From JAVDCA01 sp963819385 (GTDB lineage: Bacteria; Pseudomonadota; Alphaproteobacteria; Rhizobiales; Xanthobacteraceae), in the NCBI GenBank assembly GCA_963819385.1, contig CAWFVV010000006.1, positions 1,054,001-1,118,000 on the forward strand: a stretch of 64,000 nt of DNA, written 5' to 3'. Positions 25,666 to 35,439 of the stretch are shown piece by piece. Position 1 is the stretch's first letter, and every line of letters starts with the position of its first letter. A program made the translations under genes and the position numbers. The notes under the pieces were generated by a model. The model saw only the letters and a program-made list of their open reading frames with translations. It was not told the DNA's origin and made no database searches.

Positions 25666-27324
25666 TTACTGCTCCGGCAGTCCGGCGGCACGCCACGCAT
25701 CGGCGAGCGGTCCAAAGACTTCCGGCGTGATATCGACTGTCACACCGAAGCGGCGGACCGTAAAGCTCGGATCGAGCGCCAGCACCCGTAGGGCCTCGCC
25801 GCGCGCCTCCTCGTTGCGCCCGAGGCGCACGAGCGCCGCCGTCAGGAAGGCATGGCACACGCTGAAGCGCGGGTTCGACTGCACCGCCCGGCGCGCCGCA
25901 TCGTGCGCCTCCTTGTATTTCGCTTGATGGAAGCACGCGATCGCGATCGCGTTGTAGGACAGATAGTTGATCGAATTGAACGGGCTCAGCCGCAGCGCCG
26001 TCTGGGCGCGCTCGATCGCCTTGTCGGCCTCTCCGATCCACGAGAGGATCAGTGCGCTGCACGAGAGCGCGAACACATCCGAGCCGCTGATCGCGAGCGC
26101 GCGCTCGAACACGTCGAGCGCCGTCGTCTGATCGTGCTCGTCCAACGAGATGACGAAAGCCGCGATGGCGAGGCTGGTCGGGTCGTCGGCGCCGAGGCTG
26201 ATGGCGGCGTGCGCATGCTCGACCGCGGCCGCGCGATCCTCCTGACGCAGGCCGCCGCGGCTGAAGCGGAAATGACAGCACCACGCCATCAGCGCGTGCG
26301 CGGCGGCGTAGGAAGGATCGGATTCGAGCGCCTTTTCCAGCAACGGGAGCGCGGTCGCAGCGTCGGTCGCGATGTGGGTGTAGACATAGGGCAGCGCGCG
26401 CAGCAGGAAATCGTAGGCGTCGAGGTTCTCGGGCCGCTTGCGCTTGACGCGCTCGATCTCCGCTTTCCTGACGCTCGGCTCGATCGCGCCGATCACGTTG
26501 ATCGTGATCTCGTCCTGCAGCGCGAAGATGTCTTCCAGCAATCGGTCGTAGCGATCGGCCCACAGCTGGATGCCGCTCTCGGCCTCGACCAGTTGCACCG
26601 TGAATCGCACCCGATTGCCGGCGCGGCGCACGCCTCCCTGCAGCACGTAGCGTACGCCGAGATCGCGGCCGATCTGCCGCACGTTCACGGCAGACCCCTT
26701 GTACGCGAGGGTCGAATTGCGCGCGATCACGAACAGCGACTTGATCCGCGACAGCCCGGTGATGATGTCCTCGACCACGCCGTCGGCGAAGTACTCCTGC
26801 GCGGGATCGTCGCTCATGTTCTGAAAGGGCAGCACCGCAATCGACGGCTTGCTGGGCAGGTTGAGAGCCTCGACGGCGGCCGGCGCCGCAGCCGCCTCGC
26901 TCCCTTCGCGCACCTCGCCAACGAACCGGATCCCCTTGCGCGGCAGCGTCTTGATCAGTCGCTGCTCCTCGCCGCTGTCAGCGATCGCGTTGCGCGCCGC
27001 GTTGATGCAGGTCGCCAGCGCGGATTCGGAGATGATCCGCCCCTCCCACACCGCCTCGATCAGGTCGTCGCGGCTGACCACGCGTTCGCGGTTCTGCACG
27101 AGGTGAGCCAGAAGGTCGAACACCTTGGGTGCGACCGCGACCAGGTTGCCGCCCTGGCGCAACTCGCGCCGGGTGCAGTCGAGGACGAAATTATCAAATG
27201 AAAACAGCAATTTGACCGCCCCAATGCCGGATTGCTGACACCTGATATTCGCCCCGCGGCACCATAACAAACGCCGCCCGAAAAGAAACCAAGACATTCC
27301 CAAGGGAAAGCCAAGCGCTTCCAA
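25666..27324 (-). CDS. winged-helix (CadC/OmpR-type) regulator with TPR domain
   Basis: 552 aa if the upstream ATG is used. The DNA-binding domain begins only at LLFSFDNFVLDCTRREL, so a TTG at 27210 (514 aa) is a serious alternative. A winged helix (VVSRDDLIEAVWEGRIISES, RKGIRFVGEV) is followed by an adenylate-cyclase-associated segment IAVLPFQNMSDDPAQEYFAD, then TPR helices with alternating Ala-rich repeats (~320-540). No transmembrane segment is obvious, unlike CadC. Divergent from a binding-protein gene, which it may control. The signal is unknown. Confidence 0.85.
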   Translation of the reverse strand: MEALGFPLGMSWFLFGRRLLWCRGANIRCQQSGIGAVKLLFSFDNFVLDCTRRELRQGGNLVAVAPKVFDLLAHLVQNRERVVSRDDLIEAVWEGRIISESALATCINAARNAIADSGEEQRLIKTLPRKGIRFVGEVREGSEAAAAPAAVEALNLPSKPSIAVLPFQNMSDDPAQEYFADGVVEDIITGLSRIKSLFVIARNSTLAYKGSAVNVRQIGRDLGVRYVLQGGVRRAGNRVRFTVQLVEAESGIQLWADRYDRLLEDIFALQDEITINVIGAIEPSVRKAEIERVKRKRPENLDAYDFLLRALPYVYTHIATDAATALPLLEKALESDPSYAAAHALMAWCCHFRFSRGGLRQEDRAAAVEHAHAAISLGADDPTSLAIAAFVISLDEHDQTTALDVFERALAISGSDVFALSCSALILSWIGEADKAIERAQTALRLSPFNSINYLSYNAIAIACFHQAKYKEAHDAARRAVQSNPRFSVCHAFLTAALVRLGRNEEARGEALRVLALDPSFTVRRFGVTVDITPEVFGPLADAWRAAGLPEQ

Positions 27325-27397
27325 AAGCGCGTATCCCCACTTCGACTATCCTGCCTGCATGGACGAAACGCTTGGACGGGACACCGAGAGGAACGCC

Positions 27398-28677
27398 ATG
27401 ACAAAGAACCTGACCAACCATTCGCGGTCGCTCAATCGCCGGAAGGTTCTCGCGGGCAGCGCCGCGTGCGCCGGGGCCCTGGCGGTCAGCTCGCCCGCGT
27501 GGGCAGCCGAGCCGATCAAGATCGGCTTCAGCATGTCGCTCACCGGCGGCAATGCTGGCGCCGGCAAGATCATGCTGCTCGGCCTTGAGATCTGGAAGGA
27601 CGACGTCAACGCCAAAGGTGGCCTGCTCGGCCGGCCGGTGCAATTCGTCACCTACGACGATCAGAGCAACCCGACGCTCGTGCCGAGCATCTACGCGAAG
27701 CTGATCGACGTCGATAAGGTCGACCTCGTCATCTCGGCCTTCGGCACCAACCAGATCGCGCCCGCGATGCCGATCGTGATGCAGAAGAAGATGGTGTTCA
27801 TGAGTTTCTCGGCACCGGCGTGAACGACGAGTTCAAGTACGACCGCTACTTCCAGATCCTGCCGAACGGACCCGAAGGCATCCGCAGCCTGTCGCGCGGC
27901 TTCTTCGAGACCGCGATGATGATGGGTCCGAAGCCGCGCACCGTGGCGCTCTCCGGCGAGGATACCGAGTTCGGACACAACGTCCTCGCGGGCGCACGCG
28001 CCAACGTCGCCGACCTCGGCCTCAAGGCCGTCTACGACCGCAGCTTCCCGCCGAGCACGGTCGATCACAGTCCGATCATTCGCGCGATCCAGGCTGCGAA
28101 CCCCGACGTGGTCTTCGTCGCGTCCTACCCGGCCGGCTCGACCGGCATGGTCCGCTCGCTCCTCGAGGTCGGCTACAAGCCCGCGATGTTCGGCGGCACG
28201 ATGATCGGGCTGAGCTTCACGCCGATCAAGGCGCAGTTCGGACCGCTGCTCAATGGCATCGTCATCAACGAGAACTACGTGCCCGAACCGACCATGAAGT
28301 TTCCCGGCGTCGAGGACTTTCTCAAGCGCTATCAGCAGCGCGCCCCCGCCGCCGGCGTCGATCCGCTGGGATATTGGGCACCGTTCCCCTATGCCGAGAT
28401 GCAGATTCTCGGTCAGGCCGTGAACGCGGTCGGCAGCATCGACCAAGGCAAGATCGCCGCCTACATCCACGCCACGCGCTTTCGCACCATCATCGGCGAG
28501 GTGAAGTTCAGCGCGATCGGTGAGTGGGAGAAGTCGCGCATCCTCACGGTCCAGTACCAGAACATCGAGGGGCACGACATCGATCAGTTCCGCAGGCCCG
28601 GCAGGGCCGTGATCACCTATCCGCCCGAGCTCAGGTCCGGCAACCTCATCTACCCCTTCGCCAAAGCCCGCACCTGA
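27398..28677 (+). pseudogene. branched-chain amino-acid type binding protein, one frame break
   Basis: Start ATG 27398 with GAGAGGAACGCC upstream. The leader NRRKVLAGSAACAGALAVSS has a Tat-like twin-Arg. EPIKIGFSMSLTGGNAGAGK and DVNAKGGLLGRPVQFVTYDD are family signatures. Near 27805-27809 one base seems missing: VFMSF is followed by a stop in frame, while FGTGVNDEFKYDRYFQI resumes in the next frame. Repaired length is ~426 aa. Orphan receptor: no livHMGF follows, but an FAD hydroxylase does, 74 bases later. An aromatic or amide ligand is plausible (inference). Confidence 0.83.
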
Positions 28678-28751
28678 AGCGTGCGCACGGGAGCTGCCAA
28701 CGCGCGGCGGCTCCCGACCATATCGCTCGACATCGGGAGGAGGTCCATGCG

Positions 28752-30380
28752 GTGAGTTCCAGCGTCATCGAAGCTCCCGTGCTCATTGCGGGCGGCGGCC
28801 TGGTCGGCCTTTCCGCCGCGATGTTTCTCGGGCAGCACAATGTCGAATCAGTCGTCCTCGAAAGATTGGCGACCCCGTCGGCGCTTCCGCGCGCCGGGCA
28901 TTTTCATTTGCGCACGATCGAGCTGTTCAGGCAGGCCGGTATCGAGAATGACGTGATTGCGCAGTCCGAGGACGAGTTCCTGCCGGACGGCGCCATCGTG
29001 GTCATGGAGAGTCTCGCCGGGCGCAAGCTCGCCGACATCATCGGCAACCTGAACGGCGGCGTCGAAGCGCTCAGCCCCTGTCGGCGATTGTTCATCAGCC
29101 AGCCGCGGCTCGAACCGATCCTGCGGCGGCGCGCCGAAGCGACCGGCGCCCGCGTGCTCGCCGGATATGAAGTCGTGGGCGTGCGCCAGGAGAGCGACGG
29201 CGTGCACGTGACGGCGCGCAACACAACGTCGGGCGCGGAGCAGAGATTCGCGACGCAATATCTCATCGGCGCCGACGGCGCCCGCAGCAAGGTGCGCCAG
29301 GCAGCGGGGATCCGCCTGACCGGACGGCCGGCCTTTTCCAACAGCATGACGATCTACTTCGAGGCCGATCTCAGCGCGCTGATCGGAGAGAAGACGCTGA
29401 GCGTGATCTATATCGTCAATACGGCCCTGCGCGGCATCTTCCGGCTCGACAAGCACGCGCGCTCCGGCTTCCTCATCGTCAACATCGTCGGCGATCCTTC
29501 GACCGATCCGGAAGCGTCGAACCCTGCCAATGACGTCAGCCAGGCGCGGCTTGTCGACCTGGTGAGATCGGCCGCAGGCGTCCCCGACCTCGCGGTGCGG
29601 ATCACCGGCGTAACGCGGTGGCGCGCGACGTCGGAGGTCGCCGATCGCTATCGGGCCGGACAGGTCTTTCTCGCCGGCGATTCCGCGCATGTGATGCCGC
29701 CGACCGGAGGGTTCGGCGGCAATACGGGCATCCACGACGCCCATAACCTGGCGTGGAAGCTCGCGCTCGCCGCATCGGGGCACTCGCAAGATATCCTGGA
29801 CAGCTACGATACGGAGCGTCGTCCGATCGGATCGCTGACGGCCGAGCAAGCTTACGCTCGCTACGTCCTTCGCACCGCGCCGCATCTGCTGGCCGCAGAT
29901 ACGCCGTTCCTGGTGGCGGATTTCAATCTCGAACTCGGTTATCGCTATCGCGCGCCCGCCATTCCGGGCGACGTGGACGATGACCCGCCCGATGCCTTGC
30001 ACGATGACCCGCATGGTTCATTGGGGCGTCCCGGATCGCGCGCGCCGCACCTCTGGTTGGAACGGGATGGCCGCCGGATATCGACGTTGGACCTCTATGG
30101 TCGACGCTTCGTTCTCATGACGGGATCCGAGGGTGATGACTGGTGCAAAGCCGCGGGTCGTAGTTCCGCTTTGGCCATCGAGTGCCTCGTCCGCGGCCGC
30201 GATTTCAACGATCCGCACGGACTATTGGCGGCTGCGCATGGCATCACCGAAACGGGCGCGGTGCTGATCCGTCCCGATGGCTTTATTGCCTGGCGGGCAC
30301 ACTCGCGGAGCAACGAATTGGTCGCCGAGCTCAACCGCAAGTGCCACTGCCCGAGCAGTGCGGCTCGTCCAAGCAGTTAG
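28752..30380 (+). CDS. FAD-dependent aromatic hydroxylase (PheA/TfdB-like)
   Basis: 542 aa from GTG 28752, with GGGAGGAGG eight bases upstream. The nearby ATG runs into a stop after two codons. GxGxxG dinucleotide fold VLIAGGGLVGLSAAMFLGQ, DG motif LIGADGARSKVRQAAGI, and GD motif VFLAGDSAHVMPPTGGFGGN define group A flavoprotein monooxygenases. A C-terminal thioredoxin-like domain (GRRFVLMTGSEGDDW) marks the phenol-hydroxylase subgroup. NAD(P)H-dependent ring hydroxylation is expected. Likely co-transcribed with the binding protein upstream. Confidence 0.88.
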   Translation: MSSSVIEAPVLIAGGGLVGLSAAMFLGQHNVESVVLERLATPSALPRAGHFHLRTIELFRQAGIENDVIAQSEDEFLPDGAIVVMESLAGRKLADIIGNLNGGVEALSPCRRLFISQPRLEPILRRRAEATGARVLAGYEVVGVRQESDGVHVTARNTTSGAEQRFATQYLIGADGARSKVRQAAGIRLTGRPAFSNSMTIYFEADLSALIGEKTLSVIYIVNTALRGIFRLDKHARSGFLIVNIVGDPSTDPEASNPANDVSQARLVDLVRSAAGVPDLAVRITGVTRWRATSEVADRYRAGQVFLAGDSAHVMPPTGGFGGNTGIHDAHNLAWKLALAASGHSQDILDSYDTERRPIGSLTAEQAYARYVLRTAPHLLAADTPFLVADFNLELGYRYRAPAIPGDVDDDPPDALHDDPHGSLGRPGSRAPHLWLERDGRRISTLDLYGRRFVLMTGSEGDDWCKAAGRSSALAIECLVRGRDFNDPHGLLAAAHGITETGAVLIRPDGFIAWRAHSRSNELVAELNRKCHCPSSAARPSS

Positions 30381-30422
30381 CCGGTGGCATCGTTGCCCGA
30401 TCAGCTCGCAACGATCACCGGT
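30381..30422. terminator. imperfect hairpin between convergent genes
   Basis: CCGGTGGCATCGTTGC pairs with GCAACGATCACCGG around a ~9-base loop, directly after the hydroxylase stop and 120 bases before the convergent AraC stop. It has one two-base bulge and no U-tract. A bidirectional transcript end is plausible. Confidence 0.45.
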
Positions 30423-30542
30423 GAAGTCGCACATGCGTCGGCGCCACGATCGTCGCCCAACAAGTCGTCCTTCGGCACACGACGAGCGCACGTTCGCGCG
30501 CTCGATCGGCGGACACGTCGTCAGCTAATCCGGGAGTATCTA

Positions 30543-31493
30543 TTACTTGGGACCAAGTCGATCCAGGAGCGTCGGAACCGAAGCTGCTCCGGGTGGAAGG
30601 GACCCGAGGTCGCCGCCGTGCGGTCCGACGCAATGTGCGCGCCGCCAGGCCCCGGGGCTTTGGCCGACCCGGCGTCCGAAAGTTCGCGTGAAATGAGCTT
30701 GGTCGGCGAAACCGATCGCGAGGGCGATCTGCGGCAGCGTACGGTCGGATTCCAGCAATAGTTGCTTGGCCTTCGCGATCCTGGCCTCCAGCAGCCATTG
30801 GTGCGGAGCAAGCCCAGTGGATAACGTGAAAGCGCGGCTGAAGTAGCTCCGCGACAGATTCAGCAGGTCTGAAACTGCCTGCACTCGGACGCGCTCAGCG
30901 AGATGCGCCGAAAGATACTCAGTGACCCGGCGAAGTTGCCGCGCCGGCAACTTCCCGCCCCTGCTCGAGCAACTCCTGGATGCACTTGACCGCGACAGTG
31001 CGAGCAGGAGCGCCATCGACAGATGGTCGCCATAGAGCTGAGTGTGCGGTTCATCACTGCCGCACTCGCCGGCAAAAAGTCGGGCCAAGTTCATGATGCT
31101 CGGATCAGAAAACAGGGGACGCGGCGCAAACGTCCTGGCGAAATCGATCTCGTCCCCCAGTAGGTCTTCGAGGGCCGAGCGATCGAACTGAAGCACGAGG
31201 TGGCGAATGAAGCGGATGCCTGTCGCACGCCCATGGGCGACAAGGCCCGCCGGAACAAGACTGAGCGGCTGCGCAGCAGCCGGCCCTTGCGGGTCCCGGC
31301 CTTTCCATTGGATCAACAGACGTCCACCGACCTCTTCCAGCACGACAGACAGCCGCGTTGAGTCCGAGCCGAGCTCTACGTCAAGGTGTCCGTCGCAGGT
31401 CATCTCGGCGAGGTTCGCCCTCACCCCGGTCCACGACTTCTGCCATTGCTTGACGTCGTGCCCGCCTCGGTAGTCGAGCACTATGGCCGGCAT
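30543..31493 (-). CDS. AraC-family transcriptional regulator
   Basis: 316 aa from ATG 31493 (MPAIVLDYRGGHDVKQWQKS). The open frame extends upstream, but those residues look non-coding. The C-terminal double helix-turn-helix is clear: VQAVSDLLNLSRSYFSRAF, then LPQIALAIGFADQAHFTRTF and GQSPGAWRR. The N-terminal domain is a cupin-like sensor of unknown ligand. It lies downstream of the alpha/beta hydrolase on the same strand, separated by ~400 non-coding bases. Confidence 0.87.
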   Translation of the reverse strand: MPAIVLDYRGGHDVKQWQKSWTGVRANLAEMTCDGHLDVELGSDSTRLSVVLEEVGGRLLIQWKGRDPQGPAAAQPLSLVPAGLVAHGRATGIRFIRHLVLQFDRSALEDLLGDEIDFARTFAPRPLFSDPSIMNLARLFAGECGSDEPHTQLYGDHLSMALLLALSRSSASRSCSSRGGKLPARQLRRVTEYLSAHLAERVRVQAVSDLLNLSRSYFSRAFTLSTGLAPHQWLLEARIAKAKQLLLESDRTLPQIALAIGFADQAHFTRTFGRRVGQSPGAWRRAHCVGPHGGDLGSLPPGAASVPTLLDRLGPK

Positions 31494-31902
31494 CGGCGGC
31501 CTGCGCGCCGCCGATGCGCCAATTCCGTACCGCCGGAGACCCGCAAGATCATTCGGACGCCGAGCCACCCCTCGAGGGGGCGCCGCGGAGACCCCGGATG
31601 AAGCGCTCGGAAGGCGCGGCAGCAGATCGAGCCGCCGAGTTGCCTTGGCTTGAGGGCTATCCATTCGAATCCTCGACCAACCTCCGAGTGGAAAAATCGG
31701 ATGGCTGGGAGAATGGCCGAAAGGGGATCCGGTGGCGTGTTAAGTTGTGTTCTGAATTGTTAATTTTTTTTGGACGCGCTTGAAAGCTGTCCACGGGCGC
31801 CGTGGTTTTAGGACCCGGTCAAATGGAAGCGCGCAAGGCGGACCGAAGCCAGCCCTCACCCGAGGTATGCGTAACCAGCGCCGCCTTTACCGATCGCGGC
31901 AC
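31494..31902. other. non-coding gap with AT-rich tract
   Basis: About 400 bases between the hydrolase stop and the AraC-type start, both minus strand. A run of eight T on the plus strand (near 31763-31770) with flanking AT-rich DNA is the most AT-rich spot in the region. It could be the promoter area of the AraC gene or mark an old insertion. No gene seen. Confidence 0.45.
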
Positions 31903-32920
31903 TTACGCCAGGAAACGGAGAAGCTCGGCATTGATCTCGTCGGCGCGCGTCCACGGAATGCCGTGCGAACCGCCCTTGATCTCGACGTATCTGGCGTTCT
32001 TCAACATCTTTGCCTGCCGTCTCGACGTCGCCTCTGCGGGCAGGATGCGGTCATCATCGCCGTGTATGATCATGGTGGGCAGGTCGTTTCGCGGAATGTC
32101 CTTGCGAAAGTCCTCGATCCACGCATCGACACAGGCCAAGGTGCCGATCGGCGACGCGTTGATGGCGACCGTCCAATTGGCTTGCATGAACTCGTTCGCT
32201 GACCCGCTCTCCGTCGGCTCCGCCGACGCTGTAGAAATTCTTCAGGAACTCCATCAATGTGGCCGGCCGGTCCGCCCTGATGCCGGCGCGGACGCCGTCG
32301 AACACGCTCGCATCGACGCCCTCCGGATTGTCGGGTGCCTTCACCAGGTACGGGCCGAGGGTGCCGATCAACACGGCCTTCCGCAGCCGCCCTGTGCCGT
32401 ACTTGCCGATGTATCGCGTGATTTCGCCGGTGCCCATCGAGTGCCCCACCAGCGAGACGCCCGTGAGATCCAGGGTACGCAACACCGCATCGAGATCCGT
32501 CGCGAACGTATCGTAATTGTAGCCGACACCCGGCTTGCTCGATCGTCCGAACCCGCGGCGATCATACGTGATGACGCGATGGCCGGAGCCGAGGAGCGCG
32601 GCCGTCTGTTTTTCCCACGCGTCGCCGCTGAGCGGCCATCCGTGGATGAGCACGACCGGCGAACCTGAGCCATGATCCTCGTAGTAGATTTGGATGGGCG
32701 TGGAGTTCTCCTGTCCCACCTTGATATAGTTCATGGACTTGCTCTCCTCTGCGGTTGCCGCGACCGAGAAAGTCGGCAGCAGTGGCGTCGCGAGACCAGC
32801 AGCTGCAAGCCTGAGGCTATTGCGCCGCGAAATGCCCTTTGCCGATGTCGACGACCCGCCGGTATCGGCTGCCCCACACGTAGGCCGATTGAGGATCATC
32901 CGCAGTCTCCGCTTTTCCAA
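31903..32920 (-). pseudogene. exported alpha/beta hydrolase (chloroperoxidase-like), one frame break
   Basis: A twin-Arg leader (SRRNSLRLAAAGLATPLLP) precedes a hydrolase core: VVLIHGWPLSGDAWEKQ (oxyanion HGW), YDRRGFGRSSKP, VSLVGHSMGTGEITRY (nucleophile Ser), MIIHGDDDRILP (Asp), IKGGSHGIPWTRADE (His). The frame breaks near 32196, where one extra base separates ...GERVSE from EFMQANWTVAIN. Repaired length is 338 aa, including the leader. All three catalytic residues survive. This family includes cofactor-free haloperoxidase-like and perhydrolase-like esterases. Confidence 0.85.
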
Positions 32921-32997
32921 CTCATAGCTTCATCGGCTGAGCATTTATTGAAAGTTCGTGCGGCGATTTTGCGTTTTGTGCGCCTTCGCCGACGCCA

Positions 32998-34578
32998 TCA
33001 TCGCAGCCGCTGAAGCCTGATCGGCTCCGCAAGGGGGCGCGCCAGAGGCGAGCCACGCGGCCTGCGCACCCTGTCGAGTTGCGTGGCGCTTCTGGCTTCG
33101 AGAGCTGCGCGCCTTGCTTCTTGAGCGAAATGCGCCGCATGCCGGCGGGCAATCAAGTCGCCCTCGCGGCTCAGAGCGAGCTTGTCCGCCGCATAGGCGC
33201 GCGTCGTTTCAAGCAGGCGATATTGCGCCTCAACCTCGCCCGCGCTTGTCGATACCAATGATTTTGCCGACAAGCTTTCGAGCGCGTCCATCGCCTGGGC
33301 GGCCGTCAAATCATGATCGCAGGCAACGGCTTCAACGGCGTCGCGCGTGAACGACCCGACGAAAATCGAGAGCCTCCGCAACAGCAAACGCTCTTCTGGC
33401 TGCAGAAGATTGTAGCTCCAGTCGAGCATGGCGTTCAAAGTCCGGTGCCTGGGAAGCGCGGTCCGGCGCCCCTTCCACGACAACCTGAATTGGTCGTCGA
33501 GAAGCGCGGTGATCCCGCGGATGCCGTGCGTGGCGACGCGACTGGCCGCCAGCTCGATCGCGAGCGCAATGCCGTCAAGCCGGCCGCATATGCCGGCGAT
33601 GATTGGCGCATCGGCATCGGTGATCGTGAAGGAGCTGTCGCTCGCCGCGGCGCGTTCGACAAACAACCGCACCGCCGGAAATTCCTTCGCTCTGGCGGCA
33701 GTTAAGCCATGTACCTCGATCGGACTGTCGAGGGGGACGAGTTGATGGACCCGCTCGTCTTTTGCCCGCAGGGCTTCCCGGCTGGTGGCGAGGATGTGCA
33801 CCTGCGGCGCTTCGATCAAGATGCGCTCCGTGAGCGTGGTGACCGCATCGATCACATGCTCGCAGTTGTCGAGCACGATCAACGCTCGCTTGCGGGCGAG
33901 GAAAGCGACAAGAGCCGGGCCTGGATCTCCCCCATGCCCCTTGTATCCGAGCGCCGAAGCAATGCTGCGGGCGATAAAATCGGAATCGGTCACGGTCCCG
34001 AGGTCGACGAAGAAAACATCACCCTTGAACTCGGAAAGAAGCGCATGAGCGATCGATACGGCGACTGTCGTCTTCCCGATGCCGCCCGGCCCCACAATCG
34101 TGAGAAACCGCTCGCTCAGGAGCTGGCTGGTGAGACGTCGGACCGTTTGCTCGCGGCCGACCATACGCTCGAGAGGAGCCGGAAGCCTGGCAAGCGGATT
34201 CGAGACGGGCTCTTCCGCTGCCACGATGCCGGGCACACTATGGCGCTCGACGGCGGCGACGAAGCAATAACCGCGTCCCGTGACATTGGCGATATAGCGG
34301 GCGCCATCACGTCCGTCGCCGATCGACCGGCGCAAGCCCGCCAGGTGGACGCGCAGACCGCTCTCATCCACCACCATATTCGGCCACACCCGGGACATGA
34401 GCTCTGCTTTGCTGACGACCTCGCCTGCCCGCTCGACCAGGGCAACGAGGATGTCGAATGATCTGCTTCCGATACGCACCGGTACGCCGTCACGTTCCAC
34501 GAGGCGTTTGCCGGGGAACAGGCGGAACGGGCCGAAGGAGATGCCGTCCTGACATGCAGAATTTTTGTCGGCACACAT
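32998..34578 (-). CDS. winged-helix regulator with NB-ARC-like ATPase, C-terminally short
   Basis: 526 aa. An OmpR-type winged helix (ISFGPFRLFPGKRLVERDG, VSKAELMSRVWPNMVVDESG) is followed by a STAND/NB-ARC ATPase with Walker A IVGPGGIGKTTVAVSI, Walker B ALIVLDNCEHVID, sensor HILATSREALRA and the GRLDGIALAIELAA/LDWSYNLL motifs. Related proteins usually continue with a long TPR sensor (total ~900 aa or more). Here the chain ends soon after RLLETTRAYAADKL, with an Arg-rich unrelated tail. It is probably truncated and may be signal-blind. Confidence 0.8.
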   Translation of the reverse strand: MCADKNSACQDGISFGPFRLFPGKRLVERDGVPVRIGSRSFDILVALVERAGEVVSKAELMSRVWPNMVVDESGLRVHLAGLRRSIGDGRDGARYIANVTGRGYCFVAAVERHSVPGIVAAEEPVSNPLARLPAPLERMVGREQTVRRLTSQLLSERFLTIVGPGGIGKTTVAVSIAHALLSEFKGDVFFVDLGTVTDSDFIARSIASALGYKGHGGDPGPALVAFLARKRALIVLDNCEHVIDAVTTLTERILIEAPQVHILATSREALRAKDERVHQLVPLDSPIEVHGLTAARAKEFPAVRLFVERAAASDSSFTITDADAPIIAGICGRLDGIALAIELAASRVATHGIRGITALLDDQFRLSWKGRRTALPRHRTLNAMLDWSYNLLQPEERLLLRRLSIFVGSFTRDAVEAVACDHDLTAAQAMDALESLSAKSLVSTSAGEVEAQYRLLETTRAYAADKLALSREGDLIARRHAAHFAQEARRAALEARSATQLDRVRRPRGSPLARPLAEPIRLQRLR

Positions 34579-34715
34579 TTTTCGTCACAATCCGCCTGCT
34601 GATTTTTAGCAGCACCATGAGCACATCGGGTCACGCCCGCGGCACCGATTTCCTTTCACTGCATCAGCCCGTCGTTCGCCTGCTTTGAATCGCCGCCGCG
34701 ACCGGCATCATGGCG

Positions 34716-35429
34716 TCACCAGCGTCCGGCGTTCTGGCCACCATCGACGTGGAGGATCTCGCCGGTCACGAAGGACGCGGTCTCGAGATAGAGGACGGCA
34801 TCGACGATATCGCGGACCTCGCCCATCCGGCCTACCGGATGCAAACCCCCCAGGGCGGCATGGGTCTCGGTGGCATGCATGGGGGTCTTTATGATGCCCG
34901 GCGCGACGGCGTTGACGCGAATGCCGGACTTCGCAAACTCCATCGCGAGCGATTTGGTAATTGCGTTCAGGCCCCCCTTGGTCAGCGAAGCGAGAGCGGC
35001 GGGTACGCCGACGATCGGTTGATCGGCCAGGCTCGCCGTGATGTTGACGATGTGGCCGGAGCCCTGCTTGAGCATCGCGGCGGCGGCGCGCTGGGTGATG
35101 TGAAAGAAGCCGGCAACATTGACGCCCATTTGCTGGGCATAGTCTTCCTGGGTGAACTCGATGAAGGGCTTCGCGAGGAAGACGCCGGCGTTGTTCACCA
35201 GCGAGTCGATCCGGCCAAAGCGCTCGAGCCCTTCGCGCAGGATTCGTTCAGCGGTTTCCGGCTTGCTGACGTCCCCCGGCACGGTGAGGATATCCGCGTC
35301 GGCGCTGACCTTGATCGACCGGGAATTGGCGATGACGCGATAGTTTCGGTTGCGGTACGCGTGAACCAAGCCGGCGCCGACCCCCTGGGATGCGCCTGTG
35401 ATGATGACGACCTTCTGTTCGGTAATCAT
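34716..35429 (-). CDS. short-chain dehydrogenase/reductase with atypical active site
   Basis: 237 aa. A classical SDR fold: VVIITGASQGVGAGLVHAY (TGxxxGxG), DSLVNNAGVFLAKPF (NNAG), IVNITASLADQP (catalytic Ser), NAVAPGIIKTPM. The segment holding the catalytic YxxxK reads GVPAALASLTKGGLNA: the Lys is present but no Tyr occurs at the expected place. It may belong to a subgroup with altered chemistry. Its upstream region is nearly identical to that of the OsmC gene at 37515. Confidence 0.87.
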   Translation of the reverse strand: MITEQKVVIITGASQGVGAGLVHAYRNRNYRVIANSRSIKVSADADILTVPGDVSKPETAERILREGLERFGRIDSLVNNAGVFLAKPFIEFTQEDYAQQMGVNVAGFFHITQRAAAAMLKQGSGHIVNITASLADQPIVGVPAALASLTKGGLNAITKSLAMEFAKSGIRVNAVAPGIIKTPMHATETHAALGGLHPVGRMGEVRDIVDAVLYLETASFVTGEILHVDGGQNAGRW

Positions 35430-35439
35430 GGTGTGACCC

